Of a stretch of DNA of 6,446 bases, positions 1-6,446 are shown piece after piece. A model generated the notes under the pieces. The model was not told the origin of the DNA, ran no database searches, and saw nothing but the letters and a program-made list of their open reading frames with translations. The stretch spans positions 1-6,446 of the forward strand of contig JAFGJC010000288.1 in NCBI GenBank assembly GCA_016929305.1, written 5' to 3'. The position numbers and the translations under genes are program-made. The stretch's first letter is position 1. Every line of letters begins with the position of its first letter. This DNA is from a candidate division CSSED10-310 bacterium. GTDB lineage: Bacteria > CSSED10-310 > JAFGJC01.

Positions 1-914
1 GGCAATTCGTTGATAAATTGATCAATACGGGGAAACAGCAGGTCTGCTATCTGGCACCGGATGCGTTTCTTCGGCAAAATTCAGAACCGCCACGGGAATC
101 GGTGGATCCCAATATCATCATATTAAAAGAGGAGATGGAAATCGCGCTATTCAAAAAAACTCGGTTTGTCTGGGAGGACGGAGATATTTACAGCAAGGAG
201 GAATATAGTTTCCCGGCCTACTATTACAGCACGGGGCAGGGTACAGTAGCTTTCTATCTTCAGTTAAAAGAGACCGAAGATGATAAACGGATGGTGAGCC
301 AGTTGTCGGAAATGGAAAAACGATACCGCTCGATGAATGCGTTTGAACAACGAAACAATCCGGATTTGATCAACAGCATCAATTCACTGAAAGACCGTCT
401 TCAGCTCAACCTGGACAGACGCATTTCAAATGTTCCTCATCATATGAACACACTCTATTTCAGCGATGATCCAGTTAAAGTGACGGATACCGACTACATG
501 TTTGACAGTGAAATCCTCAGAGTAAAAATACCGCCTAATTTTCTAACCATCGATAGAGATAGCGCTTTTTTCTGGGACAAGAAAAATGAACACATAAAAG
601 AAAAAATCAGACTCCAGTTTGTCTACTCAGAGTTTATGATAGACAGGATAAGATATCAGAATTCCGAGTTGCATATTCCGATGGAGCCGGGTGTTGCGTC
701 TGCACTTTTCAATGGCGGGAAGGAAGCGGATATTCGTCTGAGATTGTATTATTCAATAGAATGCCGGGGCGATATCGGCGAGTTTCGGATTAAAGACTAT
801 ACCAATTGCCAGGACAAATATAAGTGGGCGATCTATCCCATGTTAAAAGTCAAAGCGATACGGGTGTATAATCCTGTTACATCAAGCCTGATTTCTGAGT
901 TTGGAGTGCGATGA
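1..914 (+). CDS. Hypothetical protein, 5'-truncated by the window edge
   Basis: I do not recognise this protein. The reading frame is open from the left edge (first full codon at 3) to a TGA at 912-914, giving 303 visible residues. The TTG at 18 is only the first possible start inside the window; the in-frame codons before it (Gln-Phe-Val-Asp-Lys) suggest the true start lies upstream. No transmembrane segment, lipobox or signal peptide is visible in this part. Roughly residues 90-145 are highly charged and look helical (many Glu, Lys, Arg, with Asn-Pro and Asp-Leu breaks). The last third alternates hydrophobic and polar residues, ends in IRVYNPVTSSLISEFGVR, and could be beta-rich. Three cysteines (near visible residues 15, 255 and 270) form no obvious metal motif. 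The frame is long and protein-like in composition, so it is very likely a real gene. Function unknown. Confidence 0.75.
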   Translation, partial: QFVDKLINTGKQQVCYLAPDAFLRQNSEPPRESVDPNIIILKEEMEIALFKKTRFVWEDGDIYSKEEYSFPAYYYSTGQGTVAFYLQLKETEDDKRMVSQLSEMEKRYRSMNAFEQRNNPDLINSINSLKDRLQLNLDRRISNVPHHMNTLYFSDDPVKVTDTDYMFDSEILRVKIPPNFLTIDRDSAFFWDKKNEHIKEKIRLQFVYSEFMIDRIRYQNSELHIPMEPGVASALFNGGKEADIRLRLYYSIECRGDIGEFRIKDYTNCQDKYKWAIYPMLKVKAIRVYNPVTSSLISEFGVR

Positions 915-925
915 TACATTGAGGA

Positions 926-1111
926 CTAATCTGTCGTTACATTTCCCAGCGATTCTATTATTTCAATAGCTGCCGTATCGCTGTCAATCCAATTTTCAGG
1001 GAGAGAATACAAATCGACCCAAATGTTTTCGACGCTATCAATAGACCAGATGCGACCATTCCTAAATGGATTTCTTTATTTGAAAAAGATATGATTGGAT
1101 TGATCAGTCAT
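926..1111 (-). pseudogene. Possible remnant of a small minus-strand gene with an internal stop (tentative)
   Basis: On the minus strand an ATG at 1109-1111 starts a 62-codon frame that ends with TAG at 926-928 and is broken only by a TAA at 1076-1078. The 49 codons after that stop read like ordinary protein: three tryptophans, an acidic stretch around IWVDLYSLPENWIDSD, and a helix-like end IEIIESLGNVTTD. No start codon or ribosome binding site follows the stop, so as it stands only a fragment could be made. The opposite strand is also open over most of this interval (about 923-1176) without a good start, which weakens the case. It may be the degraded end of a small gene, or chance. The family is not recognised. 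Confidence 0.2.
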
Positions 1112-1160
1112 TGCAATTCCAAAGAGTTATGTGGCGGAAGGTCAATCGAGAGAATTGGTC

Positions 1161-1164
1161 AGGA
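1161..1164 (+). promoter_or_regulatory. Ribosome binding site choosing the ATG at 1174
   Basis: AGGA lies 9 bases before the ATG at 1174. The other in-frame candidates, TTG 1111 and ATG 1129, have weaker or no Shine-Dalgarno match. They would add a polar, Trp/Arg-rich leader in front of the first membrane helix. Confidence 0.5.
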
Positions 1165-1173
1165 TCACGTGTT

Positions 1174-1812
1174 ATGAATCTTAGCGCGGAAACCAGTATA
1201 AAGCTTCATCGGGCAGCATGGTTTACCTGGATCGCTGTGGTATTGATGCCACCCTGGGGAATTCTAGCATTACTTTCGTTCCGGCATGCTCGGCGACTGT
1301 TGAAGGAGGGTGATCCAACAGGAGCGAAGAGGGCTGTGACCCGGGCTGTAGACAGGTCCGTTGAGGCATACATCCTTTTGTTAATAACCTTGATTATCCT
1401 TGTGATTGTGCTTCCGGACAGCAGGTATTTACAGTATCCTCCTCGAGGGTATATAAGTGCTGGCCTCAGTGGTATAAAGGCTATCATTTCAGGGCAGTGG
1501 GATTGCCGCAAGGACGGGGAAGCATGGTCGTATGCAGCCAGCCTGGAGGAACTTGGCTCGGACAGGAATCCGGCAGGCGTTATACTCATAGATCCGTATC
1601 TCGCGTCAGGTGAAAAAGGCGGATATGCTTTTCGTCTGATTCCAGGTCCATGCAAAGATGGCGAAATCCATTCTTTTGAAGTTCAGGCCTGGCCCTTGAC
1701 CCAGGAGTATGGATCCCGACCGTCATTCTATTCCGACGAAAGCGGCGTAATCCGGGGCATGATGTTGGATGGTCAGCCAGGTGGCGCGGAAATGCCTGTA
1801 TATGATCAATAG
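1174..1812 (+). CDS. CD225/dispanin-like membrane protein with C-terminal pilin-like extracytoplasmic domain
   Basis: Taking the ATG at 1174, this is a 212-residue protein; the frame extends back to TTG 1111, but AGGA at 1161 supports the shorter form. Residues about 15-36 are a hydrophobic helix ending in PPWGILALLS. A basic loop (37-63) contains LLKEGDPTGAKRAVTRA, and a second helix spans about 64-80. The order Pro-Gly-x-x-A, a Ser, then L-x3-GD-x2-GA-x2-A is the pattern of CD225/dispanin-family membrane modules. The basic loop should be cytoplasmic, placing the rest outside. Residues about 91-195 resemble the globular part of type IV pilin/pseudopilin-like proteins: WSYAASLEELG, then LIDPYLASGEKGGYAFRLIP, then a strand with FEVQAWPL, then RPSFYSDESGVIRG. 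There is no prepilin peptidase site of the GFTLIE type, so it is probably anchored by the CD225 helices and does not assemble as a pilin. Cys111 and Cys160 could form a disulfide. Family resemblance is from memory of motifs; the role is unknown. Confidence 0.7.
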   Translation: MNLSAETSIKLHRAAWFTWIAVVLMPPWGILALLSFRHARRLLKEGDPTGAKRAVTRAVDRSVEAYILLLITLIILVIVLPDSRYLQYPPRGYISAGLSGIKAIISGQWDCRKDGEAWSYAASLEELGSDRNPAGVILIDPYLASGEKGGYAFRLIPGPCKDGEIHSFEVQAWPLTQEYGSRPSFYSDESGVIRGMMLDGQPGGAEMPVYDQ

Positions 1813-1924
1813 ATATACCAGAGATCGGGATAGTAGATTTTGGAGTTTTATGCGGATTTCAAGATATAGCCGATAGTGTTTCGAATAACTCATCGTCCAT
1901 TTTTTAATGAATAGTTAAAGAATG

Positions 1925-1950
1925 TATGAAGTTATACTCCTTACTTCATA
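1925..1950. promoter_or_regulatory. Perfect 8-bp inverted repeat, candidate operator
   Basis: TATGAAGT at 1925-1932 is matched exactly by its reverse complement ACTTCATA at 1943-1950, with a 10-base spacer. It lies about 160 bases before the permease start in an AT-rich gap and overlaps a possible -10 element at 1949-1954. The symmetry fits a site for a dimeric repressor or activator. The stem is AT-rich and has no following T run, so it is a poor terminator. A perfect 8-bp match at this spacing can also arise by chance in AT-rich DNA. Confidence 0.35.
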
Positions 1951-2092
1951 TAAGGATATGCCGTTACTTATCATTTCTGTTTTTCTCTTGAGCATCTTTT
2001 ATTATTCAATCGATAGCCGTTGCGAACTTTTTTCGAGTATTTTCGTATTTTATCATTGTTAAGTGCAAGATCCTCAATAATGGAAGGGTTTC

Positions 2093-2098
2093 AGGAGG
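2093..2098 (+). promoter_or_regulatory. Strong Shine-Dalgarno fixing the permease start at 2107
   Basis: AGGAGG sits 8 bases before the ATG at 2107. The frame is open back to a TTG at 2020, with another ATG at 2080, but neither has a comparable site. The protein from 2107 begins MIGNYLTTAARHSWRKK, the usual way this permease family starts. Confidence 0.85.
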
Positions 2099-2106
2099 TA
2101 TCAACG

Positions 2107-4530
2107 ATGATCGGCAATTATCTGACCACGGCGGCTCGGCACAGCTGGCGGAAGAAAATTTTTTCTATCGTCAATATTCTTGGGCTGTCTATTGGGATAG
2201 CCGTCTGTATCATGGTGTTTCTGTGGATTCAGGATGAGATGAGTTATGACCGGTATAATGTTCATGCCGAGGATATTTACCGGGTATACATCGATGGGAA
2301 ACTGGGTGATCGCGGCGGTGATATGGTAGAGACCGGTCCGCCAATAGCTCCAACCCTTAAAGCTGAATTTCCTGAAGTCGTCGCAGCGGTTCGGATACGG
2401 GATGCCGGTTATCCGGTATTGAGATACAAAGACAAGGTTTTCAGCGAGGAAAAATGGGTACACGTGGATCAGTCGTTTTTTGATGTGTTCACCGTTGATC
2501 TTTTAGCGGGCGATCTCACGGATGCGCTCACAGATCCGCATACAGTTGTCATCACGAAATCAATGGCTGACAAATATTTTGACGGAGAGAATCCCATTGG
2601 AAAACAACTGAATTCGGATAAACGACTGGACTACATTGTCAAAGCGGTGATCGATGATTTCCCTGAAAATTCACATTTTCATTTTGATTTTCTGGCTTCC
2701 AGTAACGTTCTGGGTGATATCAACAGCGATAGCTGGTTGAACATGTCATACTATACCTACATCCGGCTTCAGCCGGGATATCCCAAGGACCAGCTTGAAT
2801 CCAAATTGGATGGCATTGTCCAGAAATATGTCGGACCTCAACTCACACAATTCACGGGTATGGCATATTCGGATTTTCTTAAAGTGGGCAATCGTTTCAA
2901 AATTCATCTTCAGCCCTTGACTGATATCCATTTGTATTCCAGGATGGATCATGAAATCGAACAGAACGGTAACATTCTGTATATCTTGGTGTTTTTGCTT
3001 ATTGCGCTATTCATTTTGCTCATCGCTTGCATCAACTTCATCAACCTGACCACCGCCCAGTCGTCCACTCGGGCAAAAGAAGTTGGAGTTCGTAAAACAC
3101 TGGGAGCGTTTAGATCTCAGTTGATTTTACAGTTCTTGTTTGAATCGGTATTTCTCAGTGTCATCGCACTGGGTATTGCAGTACTGATTGTCAAACTGGC
3201 ATTACCATTTTTCAATAACATTGCCGGGAAGTCGTTGTCATTGGATCTGTCCGGCGGATTGTGGCTGATACTCGTGTTCCCGGTTGCGGCCATTATTTTA
3301 GGATGCATGGCAGGGATTGTTCCAGCTTTCCTGATGACATCGTTCAATCCCGCGAAAGACCTGCGCTCCCGGAACCGCCTCAAAGGCAGGCGGTCCTGGC
3401 TCCGGAACGGGCTGGTCATTTTTCAGTTCTCCATTGCTGCCACGCTGATCATCAGTACAATCGTGGTATCCAACCAGATCCATCATATGCAATCAAAAAA
3501 TCTCGGATTGAACAAAGCGGGGCTTCTGGTGATTAAAAAAACGGATGATCTGGGGACACAAGTCTGGGCGTTCCGGGATGAGCTGATCCGGCATCCCGGT
3601 ATTGTGAATGCCACAGTTACAACTCATATTCCAGGTATGGGGCACGGTGAATCCGGATACAAACTCCGGGGAGCTCCTGACGAAGAGTCGTCACTCCTCA
3701 ATCAGGTGTTGGTGGATGAAAACTTTCTGGACACCTATGAGATCGAGCTGCTTGAAGGCCGAACGTTTGATTTGACCCAGGTTGAGAACCAAACTCATGT
3801 TATCATCAATGAGTCTGCTCAAAAAACGTTGAATATACAGGATCCTCTGGGTAAGGAAATCACTCAGCTCGGTGTTGATGACGAAGAGCGGAAGCATTCA
3901 ACGATTGCCGGAGTGATCCGGGATTATCATTTTGAGTCATTGCATAATCCGATTCGGTCGCTGCTTCTGCGTCCGCTGCCGCATAGATATTTTGCTAAAT
4001 TCGTCACCGTGCGGTTGGCACCGGGAACCTCTATGGATATCATCAGCGATATCAAAAAATCCTGGCATACCTATGCCGGTAATCAGATATTTGAATATGT
4101 GTTCCTGGATGATCATCTGGAGCAGATCTATAAAGCTGAGCAGCGGGTACAGGCACTGCTCGCCGTGTTCACGGTCCTCTCCATCTTGATCGCATGCTTC
4201 GGATTGTTCGGTCTGGGTTCCTATATGACCCAGCAGCGTACCAAGGAGATCGGCATCAGAAAAGTCATCGGAGCGTCGGTTACCGGTATTGTCAACCTGT
4301 TGTCGCGGGAGTTTCTGATGCTGGTGGCCCTGGCCAATCTTCTGGCCTGGCCATTGGCGTACTGGGCGATGAGCCGATGGTTGACGAATTTTGCATACCG
4401 TGTTCACCTCGAATTCACTTCGTTTATTATGGCAACTGTGTTGACCGTGATTATCGCATTTATTACGGTAAGCGGACACTCCATAAAAGCTGCGTTAATC
4501 AATCCGACGAAAGCGCTTCGGTACGAGTGA
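2107..4530 (+). CDS. ABC transporter permease, tandem MacB_PCD/FtsX type
   Basis: This 807-residue inner-membrane permease belongs to the MacB/FtsX (type VII ABC, mechanotransmission) superfamily. The start at 2107 follows AGGAGG. Layout: a basic N-terminal amphipathic stretch, helix 1 at about 18-41, a first periplasmic MacB_PCD-like domain at about 45-285, and helices at about 289-311, 341-366 and 384-410. The second half repeats this: a helix at about 432-455, a periplasmic domain at about 456-675, and helices at about 682-705, 732-757 and 769-790. The tail INPTKALRYE is typical of the family. Each half carries the cytoplasmic coupling motif that contacts the ATPase: RAKEVGVRKTLGA at 322-334 and RTKEIGIRKVIGAS at 711-724. 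One chain therefore holds two FtsX-like units. There is no ATPase domain, so it needs a separate one; the convergent ATPase at 4699-5391 is the nearest candidate. The frame is intact. Substrate unknown; relatives export peptides, antibiotics or lipoproteins. Confidence 0.93.
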   Translation: MIGNYLTTAARHSWRKKIFSIVNILGLSIGIAVCIMVFLWIQDEMSYDRYNVHAEDIYRVYIDGKLGDRGGDMVETGPPIAPTLKAEFPEVVAAVRIRDAGYPVLRYKDKVFSEEKWVHVDQSFFDVFTVDLLAGDLTDALTDPHTVVITKSMADKYFDGENPIGKQLNSDKRLDYIVKAVIDDFPENSHFHFDFLASSNVLGDINSDSWLNMSYYTYIRLQPGYPKDQLESKLDGIVQKYVGPQLTQFTGMAYSDFLKVGNRFKIHLQPLTDIHLYSRMDHEIEQNGNILYILVFLLIALFILLIACINFINLTTAQSSTRAKEVGVRKTLGAFRSQLILQFLFESVFLSVIALGIAVLIVKLALPFFNNIAGKSLSLDLSGGLWLILVFPVAAIILGCMAGIVPAFLMTSFNPAKDLRSRNRLKGRRSWLRNGLVIFQFSIAATLIISTIVVSNQIHHMQSKNLGLNKAGLLVIKKTDDLGTQVWAFRDELIRHPGIVNATVTTHIPGMGHGESGYKLRGAPDEESSLLNQVLVDENFLDTYEIELLEGRTFDLTQVENQTHVIINESAQKTLNIQDPLGKEITQLGVDDEERKHSTIAGVIRDYHFESLHNPIRSLLLRPLPHRYFAKFVTVRLAPGTSMDIISDIKKSWHTYAGNQIFEYVFLDDHLEQIYKAEQRVQALLAVFTVLSILIACFGLFGLGSYMTQQRTKEIGIRKVIGASVTGIVNLLSREFLMLVALANLLAWPLAYWAMSRWLTNFAYRVHLEFTSFIMATVLTVIIAFITVSGHSIKAALINPTKALRYE

Positions 4531-4698
4531 GTTTCAGTACAGCCGAACGACTAGAATTACGCTGTTTGGAATATCAGAGTGAAGGAAAGATGAAATAAGT
4601 TATCAATCTTAAAGAATGTTTGGAAGAGCATCTCTACATATTTGAATGCAATATCACAACATGTACGTGAAGTGGATGGAGGTTTTAGTTTTGCGGTT
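4531..4698. other. Convergent intergenic gap between permease and ATPase
   Basis: The permease stop and the ATPase stop face each other across 168 bases. A shared bidirectional terminator would be expected. I see only weak pairing, such as AGAG-CAT-CTCT near 4626-4636 and AAGAT/ATCTT around 4587-4611, with no T tract. No gene or RNA is visible; the short frames reading through here are extensions of shadows of the flanking genes. Confidence 0.4.
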
Positions 4699-5391
4699 TC
4701 AAACAGCGACGGTTCTTGTCCCGACCGATTCAGGGACCACTTCGCCATCCAGCAGGTTGATCTTACGGTTGCAAAATGCGGCACAGAGCGGGGAGTGGGT
4801 TACCATGATGATAGTGGTTCCATTATCGTGTAGATCTTTCAACAGAGACATCACTTCATCTCCATGAGCGGTATCCAGGTTACCTGTGGGTTCATCGGCC
4901 AGAATGAGTTTGGGTTCGATGATCAGAGCACGGGCGATGGCTACCCGCTGCTGCTGGCCGCCGGAGAGTTGCTGGGGGAAATGGTTTTTCCGGGGGGTGA
5001 GCTGCATCTGGTCCAATAGAATGGAAACACGCTTTTTCCGATCTGAATAGGGGACTTTCAAATACAGGAGAGCAAGCTCGATATTCTCATACACCGTGAG
5101 TTCATCGATGAGATTGAAGCTTTGAAAAATAAAACCGATATTGGATTTTCTGAGGACCGCACGCTGCCGCTCGGATTTTTTAGACACATCGCTGCCCATG
5201 AAGAAATAGTGTCCCGAGCTGGGATTGTCCAGCAGACCCAGGATATTGAGCATGGTGGATTTTCCGCATCCGGACGGTCCCATGATAGCGACAAACTCAC
5301 CCTGTTCAACCTGGATGTTGATATCGTTCAAAGCCGCTGTTTCAACATCTTCGGTCTGGAACAATTTGAAAAGATTTTCTGTTTTGATCAT
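4699..5391 (-). CDS. ABC transporter ATP-binding protein, MacB/LolD/FtsE type
   Basis: This 230-residue cytoplasmic ATPase is complete and of normal length for its family. All motifs are intact: Walker A GPSGCGKST at 38-46, Q-loop Gln90 in FIFQSFNL, signature LSGGQQQRVA at 142-151, Walker B LILADEP at 162-168 with catalytic Glu167, D-loop NLDT at 171-174 and switch His199 in VTHS. The segment FIFQSFNLIDELTVYENIEL, with the ADEPTGNLD block, is characteristic of the LolD/MacB/FtsE group that powers FtsX-like permeases. The start ATG (5389-5391) has AAGGAG at 5399-5404. It lies 19 bases after the membrane fusion protein on the same strand, so the two are co-transcribed. No permease follows on this strand within the window; the likely partner is the convergent permease at 2107-4530. 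The last ten or so residues (PESVGTRTVAV) are a short tail without a recognised function. Confidence 0.95.
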   Translation of the reverse strand: MIKTENLFKLFQTEDVETAALNDINIQVEQGEFVAIMGPSGCGKSTMLNILGLLDNPSSGHYFFMGSDVSKKSERQRAVLRKSNIGFIFQSFNLIDELTVYENIELALLYLKVPYSDRKKRVSILLDQMQLTPRKNHFPQQLSGGQQQRVAIARALIIEPKLILADEPTGNLDTAHGDEVMSLLKDLHDNGTTIIMVTHSPLCAAFCNRKINLLDGEVVPESVGTRTVAV

Positions 5392-5398
5392 AACCTAT

Positions 5399-5404
5399 CT
5401 CCTT
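5399..5404 (-). promoter_or_regulatory. Ribosome binding site of the ATPase gene
   Basis: On the minus strand AAGGAG lies 7 bases before the ATG at 5389-5391, inside the 19-base gap after the membrane fusion protein stop. This supports translation of the ATPase from the shared transcript. Confidence 0.8.
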
Positions 5405-5410
5405 ATTCGT

Positions 5411-6446
5411 TCACTTCAGAATCAGACGCTCCATGTCACCGAACTGATCGTATGACGATGTGATTACCTGTTCGCCCGGCTGGAGTCCTTCCATGACTTC
5501 GAAATTGCTGGTATTTTTCCGGTTCAGGCGTATCTGCCGTTTCGTCGCGCATTCACCGGTTTCATTAAGCACATAAACCCAGTTGCCGCCGGTGTTTTGA
5601 TAAAATCCGCCTCGTGCAAGCAGTATGGCCTGAGTGGGATCTCCGAGGTTCAAGCGAATGTGCAGTGTCTGACCCCGTCGAATATCCTCAGGCAACTCAT
5701 CGTCAAAAGAAAGATCCACGGCAAACCGGCCGTTCCGGACTTCCGGATACACCTTCTTGACCTGTAACTGAAACATCCTGTCTGACAATTCGAAAGTTCC
5801 GAACCGTCCGATCTCGATACGATTGACAAAATGTTCATCGATTTCGGCTTCCACTTTATAGCGGTTGATGTCATCGATGACACCCAAGCGTTCACCCGGA
5901 GATTTGGATTCACCGATCTCGGCATCCAGCGATGTCAACTGTCCGTCGATGGGTGCTTTGACAATCATGTTCTCCAGTTTCTGCTTCACGATGTCCAGAT
6001 TACTCTGGATTTGTTCCAGAGACTGCTCCAGTTGCACGATCTGCTGCTGCCGGAAATCGATTTCAATTTTGCTGGTTTCCAGAACTAATTCCCGTTTTCG
6101 GCTTAAATATACAAATTCATTATGGCTCTCTTCATACTCCTGATCAGAAATCATATGTTCCTGATAAAGTTCACTGTTGCGCTCAAACAACCGTTTTGCT
6201 CTCTGAAGCTGGTATTCCACATCTGCCAGTTCCCGTTTCAGACTCAAGCGGTTCTGTTCAAATGACAGACGCGTGTTGCGCAGGTTGTTACTCTGCTGGA
6301 ATAGTTCCGCTTCCCGGTACATAATATCCAACAGCAGCGATGTATTCGATAATCTCAGTATTCTATCACCCTTTTTCACCATGGTTCCGGGTTCAACAAA
6401 AATCTCCTCGACCCGTCCCCCTTCAACGGCACCCAGATACACGGAA
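5411..6446 (-). CDS. Periplasmic membrane fusion protein (HlyD/MacA-like), 5'-truncated by the window edge
   Basis: This adaptor of a tripartite exporter lies in the periplasm and links inner-membrane transporter to outer-membrane channel. The frame is open to the right edge; the GTG at 6440-6442 is not a convincing start because it falls inside the first lipoyl half-motif. An N-terminal anchor and some 50-80 residues are probably missing. Counting that GTG as residue 1: the first lipoyl half spans about 3-36 (GRVEEIFVEPGTMVKKGD), a long alpha-hairpin about 40-158, the second lipoyl half about 159-192 (VKAPIDGQLTSLDAEIGE), a beta-barrel about 194-268, and a membrane-proximal domain about 270-343 including GGNWVYVLN and GLQPGEQVITSS. 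At the hairpin tip Arg88, Leu92 and Ser99 fit R-x3-L-x6-S, the RLS motif by which AcrA/MacA adaptors dock TolC. The stop TGA (5411-5413) is 19 bases before the ATPase start, so they share an operon whose promoter lies outside the window. Confidence 0.93.
   Translation of the reverse strand, partial: SVYLGAVEGGRVEEIFVEPGTMVKKGDRILRLSNTSLLLDIMYREAELFQQSNNLRNTRLSFEQNRLSLKRELADVEYQLQRAKRLFERNSELYQEHMISDQEYEESHNEFVYLSRKRELVLETSKIEIDFRQQQIVQLEQSLEQIQSNLDIVKQKLENMIVKAPIDGQLTSLDAEIGESKSPGERLGVIDDINRYKVEAEIDEHFVNRIEIGRFGTFELSDRMFQLQVKKVYPEVRNGRFAVDLSFDDELPEDIRRGQTLHIRLNLGDPTQAILLARGGFYQNTGGNWVYVLNETGECATKRQIRLNRKNTSNFEVMEGLQPGEQVITSSYDQFGDMERLILK

Larger units (their letters stand above)
1813..2106. 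other. AT-rich intergenic region upstream of the ABC permease
   Basis: This 294-base gap is richer in A and T than the genes on either side and holds no convincing gene. It contains the inverted repeat at 1925-1950 and the permease ribosome binding site at 2093-2098. I found no strong sigma-70 promoter: TATAAG at 1949-1954 could be a -10 box but has no matching -35 at 16-18 bases. No GC-rich hairpin followed by a T run is present to end the upstream gene. Confidence 0.5.

Noticed and set aside
923..1176. Plus-strand open stretch ending in CGGRSIERIGQDHVL before the CD225-like gene
   Set aside because: It has no start codon with a ribosome binding site until ATG 1091, overlaps the next gene's start, and competes with the minus-strand reading; not enough to call a gene.
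1206..1655. 149-codon minus-strand frame opposite the CD225-like gene
   Set aside because: The plus-strand reading has recognisable domains and a ribosome binding site; the antisense frame has low-complexity, shadow-like composition.
1859..1900. Minus-strand start MDDELFETLSAIS followed by a stop, looking like the beginning of a broken gene
   Set aside because: Only 13 codons, no ribosome binding site, and the sequence after the stop does not read convincingly as protein in any frame.
1958..2062. A 34-codon hydrophobic frame (starting MPLLIISVFLLS) upstream of the permease, possibly a leader peptide or small membrane protein
   Set aside because: The only Shine-Dalgarno-like AAGG is 2 bases from the ATG, too close to work well, and AT-rich DNA readily gives hydrophobic frames by chance.
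2020..2106. N-terminal extension of the permease from TTG 2020 or ATG 2080
   Set aside because: The strong AGGAGG 8 bases before ATG 2107 and the family-typical N-terminus from that codon make the extension unlikely.
3937..4479. 180-codon minus-strand frame inside the permease gene
   Set aside because: It is antisense to a well-conserved coding region, rich in His, Gln and Arg as expected of a shadow frame, and has no family resemblance.
4531..4698. Possible bidirectional terminator between the convergent genes
   Set aside because: Only 4-5 bp stems without a T tract are visible.

Overview
The window looks like chromosomal DNA from a Gram-negative bacterium with moderate GC content. The best guess is the Bacteroidota/FCB neighbourhood or a relative such as KSB1, Calditrichota or Marinimicrobia. 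That guess rests on the style of the roughly 800-residue tandem MacB/FtsX permease and its membrane fusion partner. No rRNA, tRNA, CRISPR array, insertion sequence or phage gene is visible, so taxonomy remains an inference.

Left part (1-2106): the 3' part of an unrecognised soluble-looking protein enters from the left edge and ends at 914. A 259-base gap follows; its minus strand can be read as the tail of a short, broken protein-like frame (926-1111). Next comes a small membrane protein (1174-1812) that seems to join a CD225/dispanin-like two-helix membrane module to an extracytoplasmic domain resembling the globular part of type IV pilin/pseudopilin-like proteins. An AT-rich 294-base gap (1813-2106) holds a perfect 8-bp inverted repeat and precedes the permease.

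Middle and right part (2107-6446): a large ABC permease with two MacB_PCD/FtsX repeats (2107-4530, plus strand) faces a minus-strand pair. That pair is an ABC ATPase of the MacB/LolD/FtsE type (4699-5391), preceded on its own strand by a periplasmic membrane fusion protein (5411 to beyond the right edge). The fusion protein and the ATPase are 19 bases apart and surely form an operon. The permease converges on them across 168 bases.

Together, permease, ATPase and membrane fusion protein have the parts of a MacAB-TolC-like tripartite system. The fusion protein carries an R-x3-L-x6-S motif at its hairpin tip, matching the TolC-docking motif of AcrA/MacA-type adaptors, so a TolC-like outer membrane protein is expected outside the window. 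The substrate cannot be read from the sequence. I see no clearly new multi-gene system; the most unusual item is the CD225 plus pilin-like fusion.
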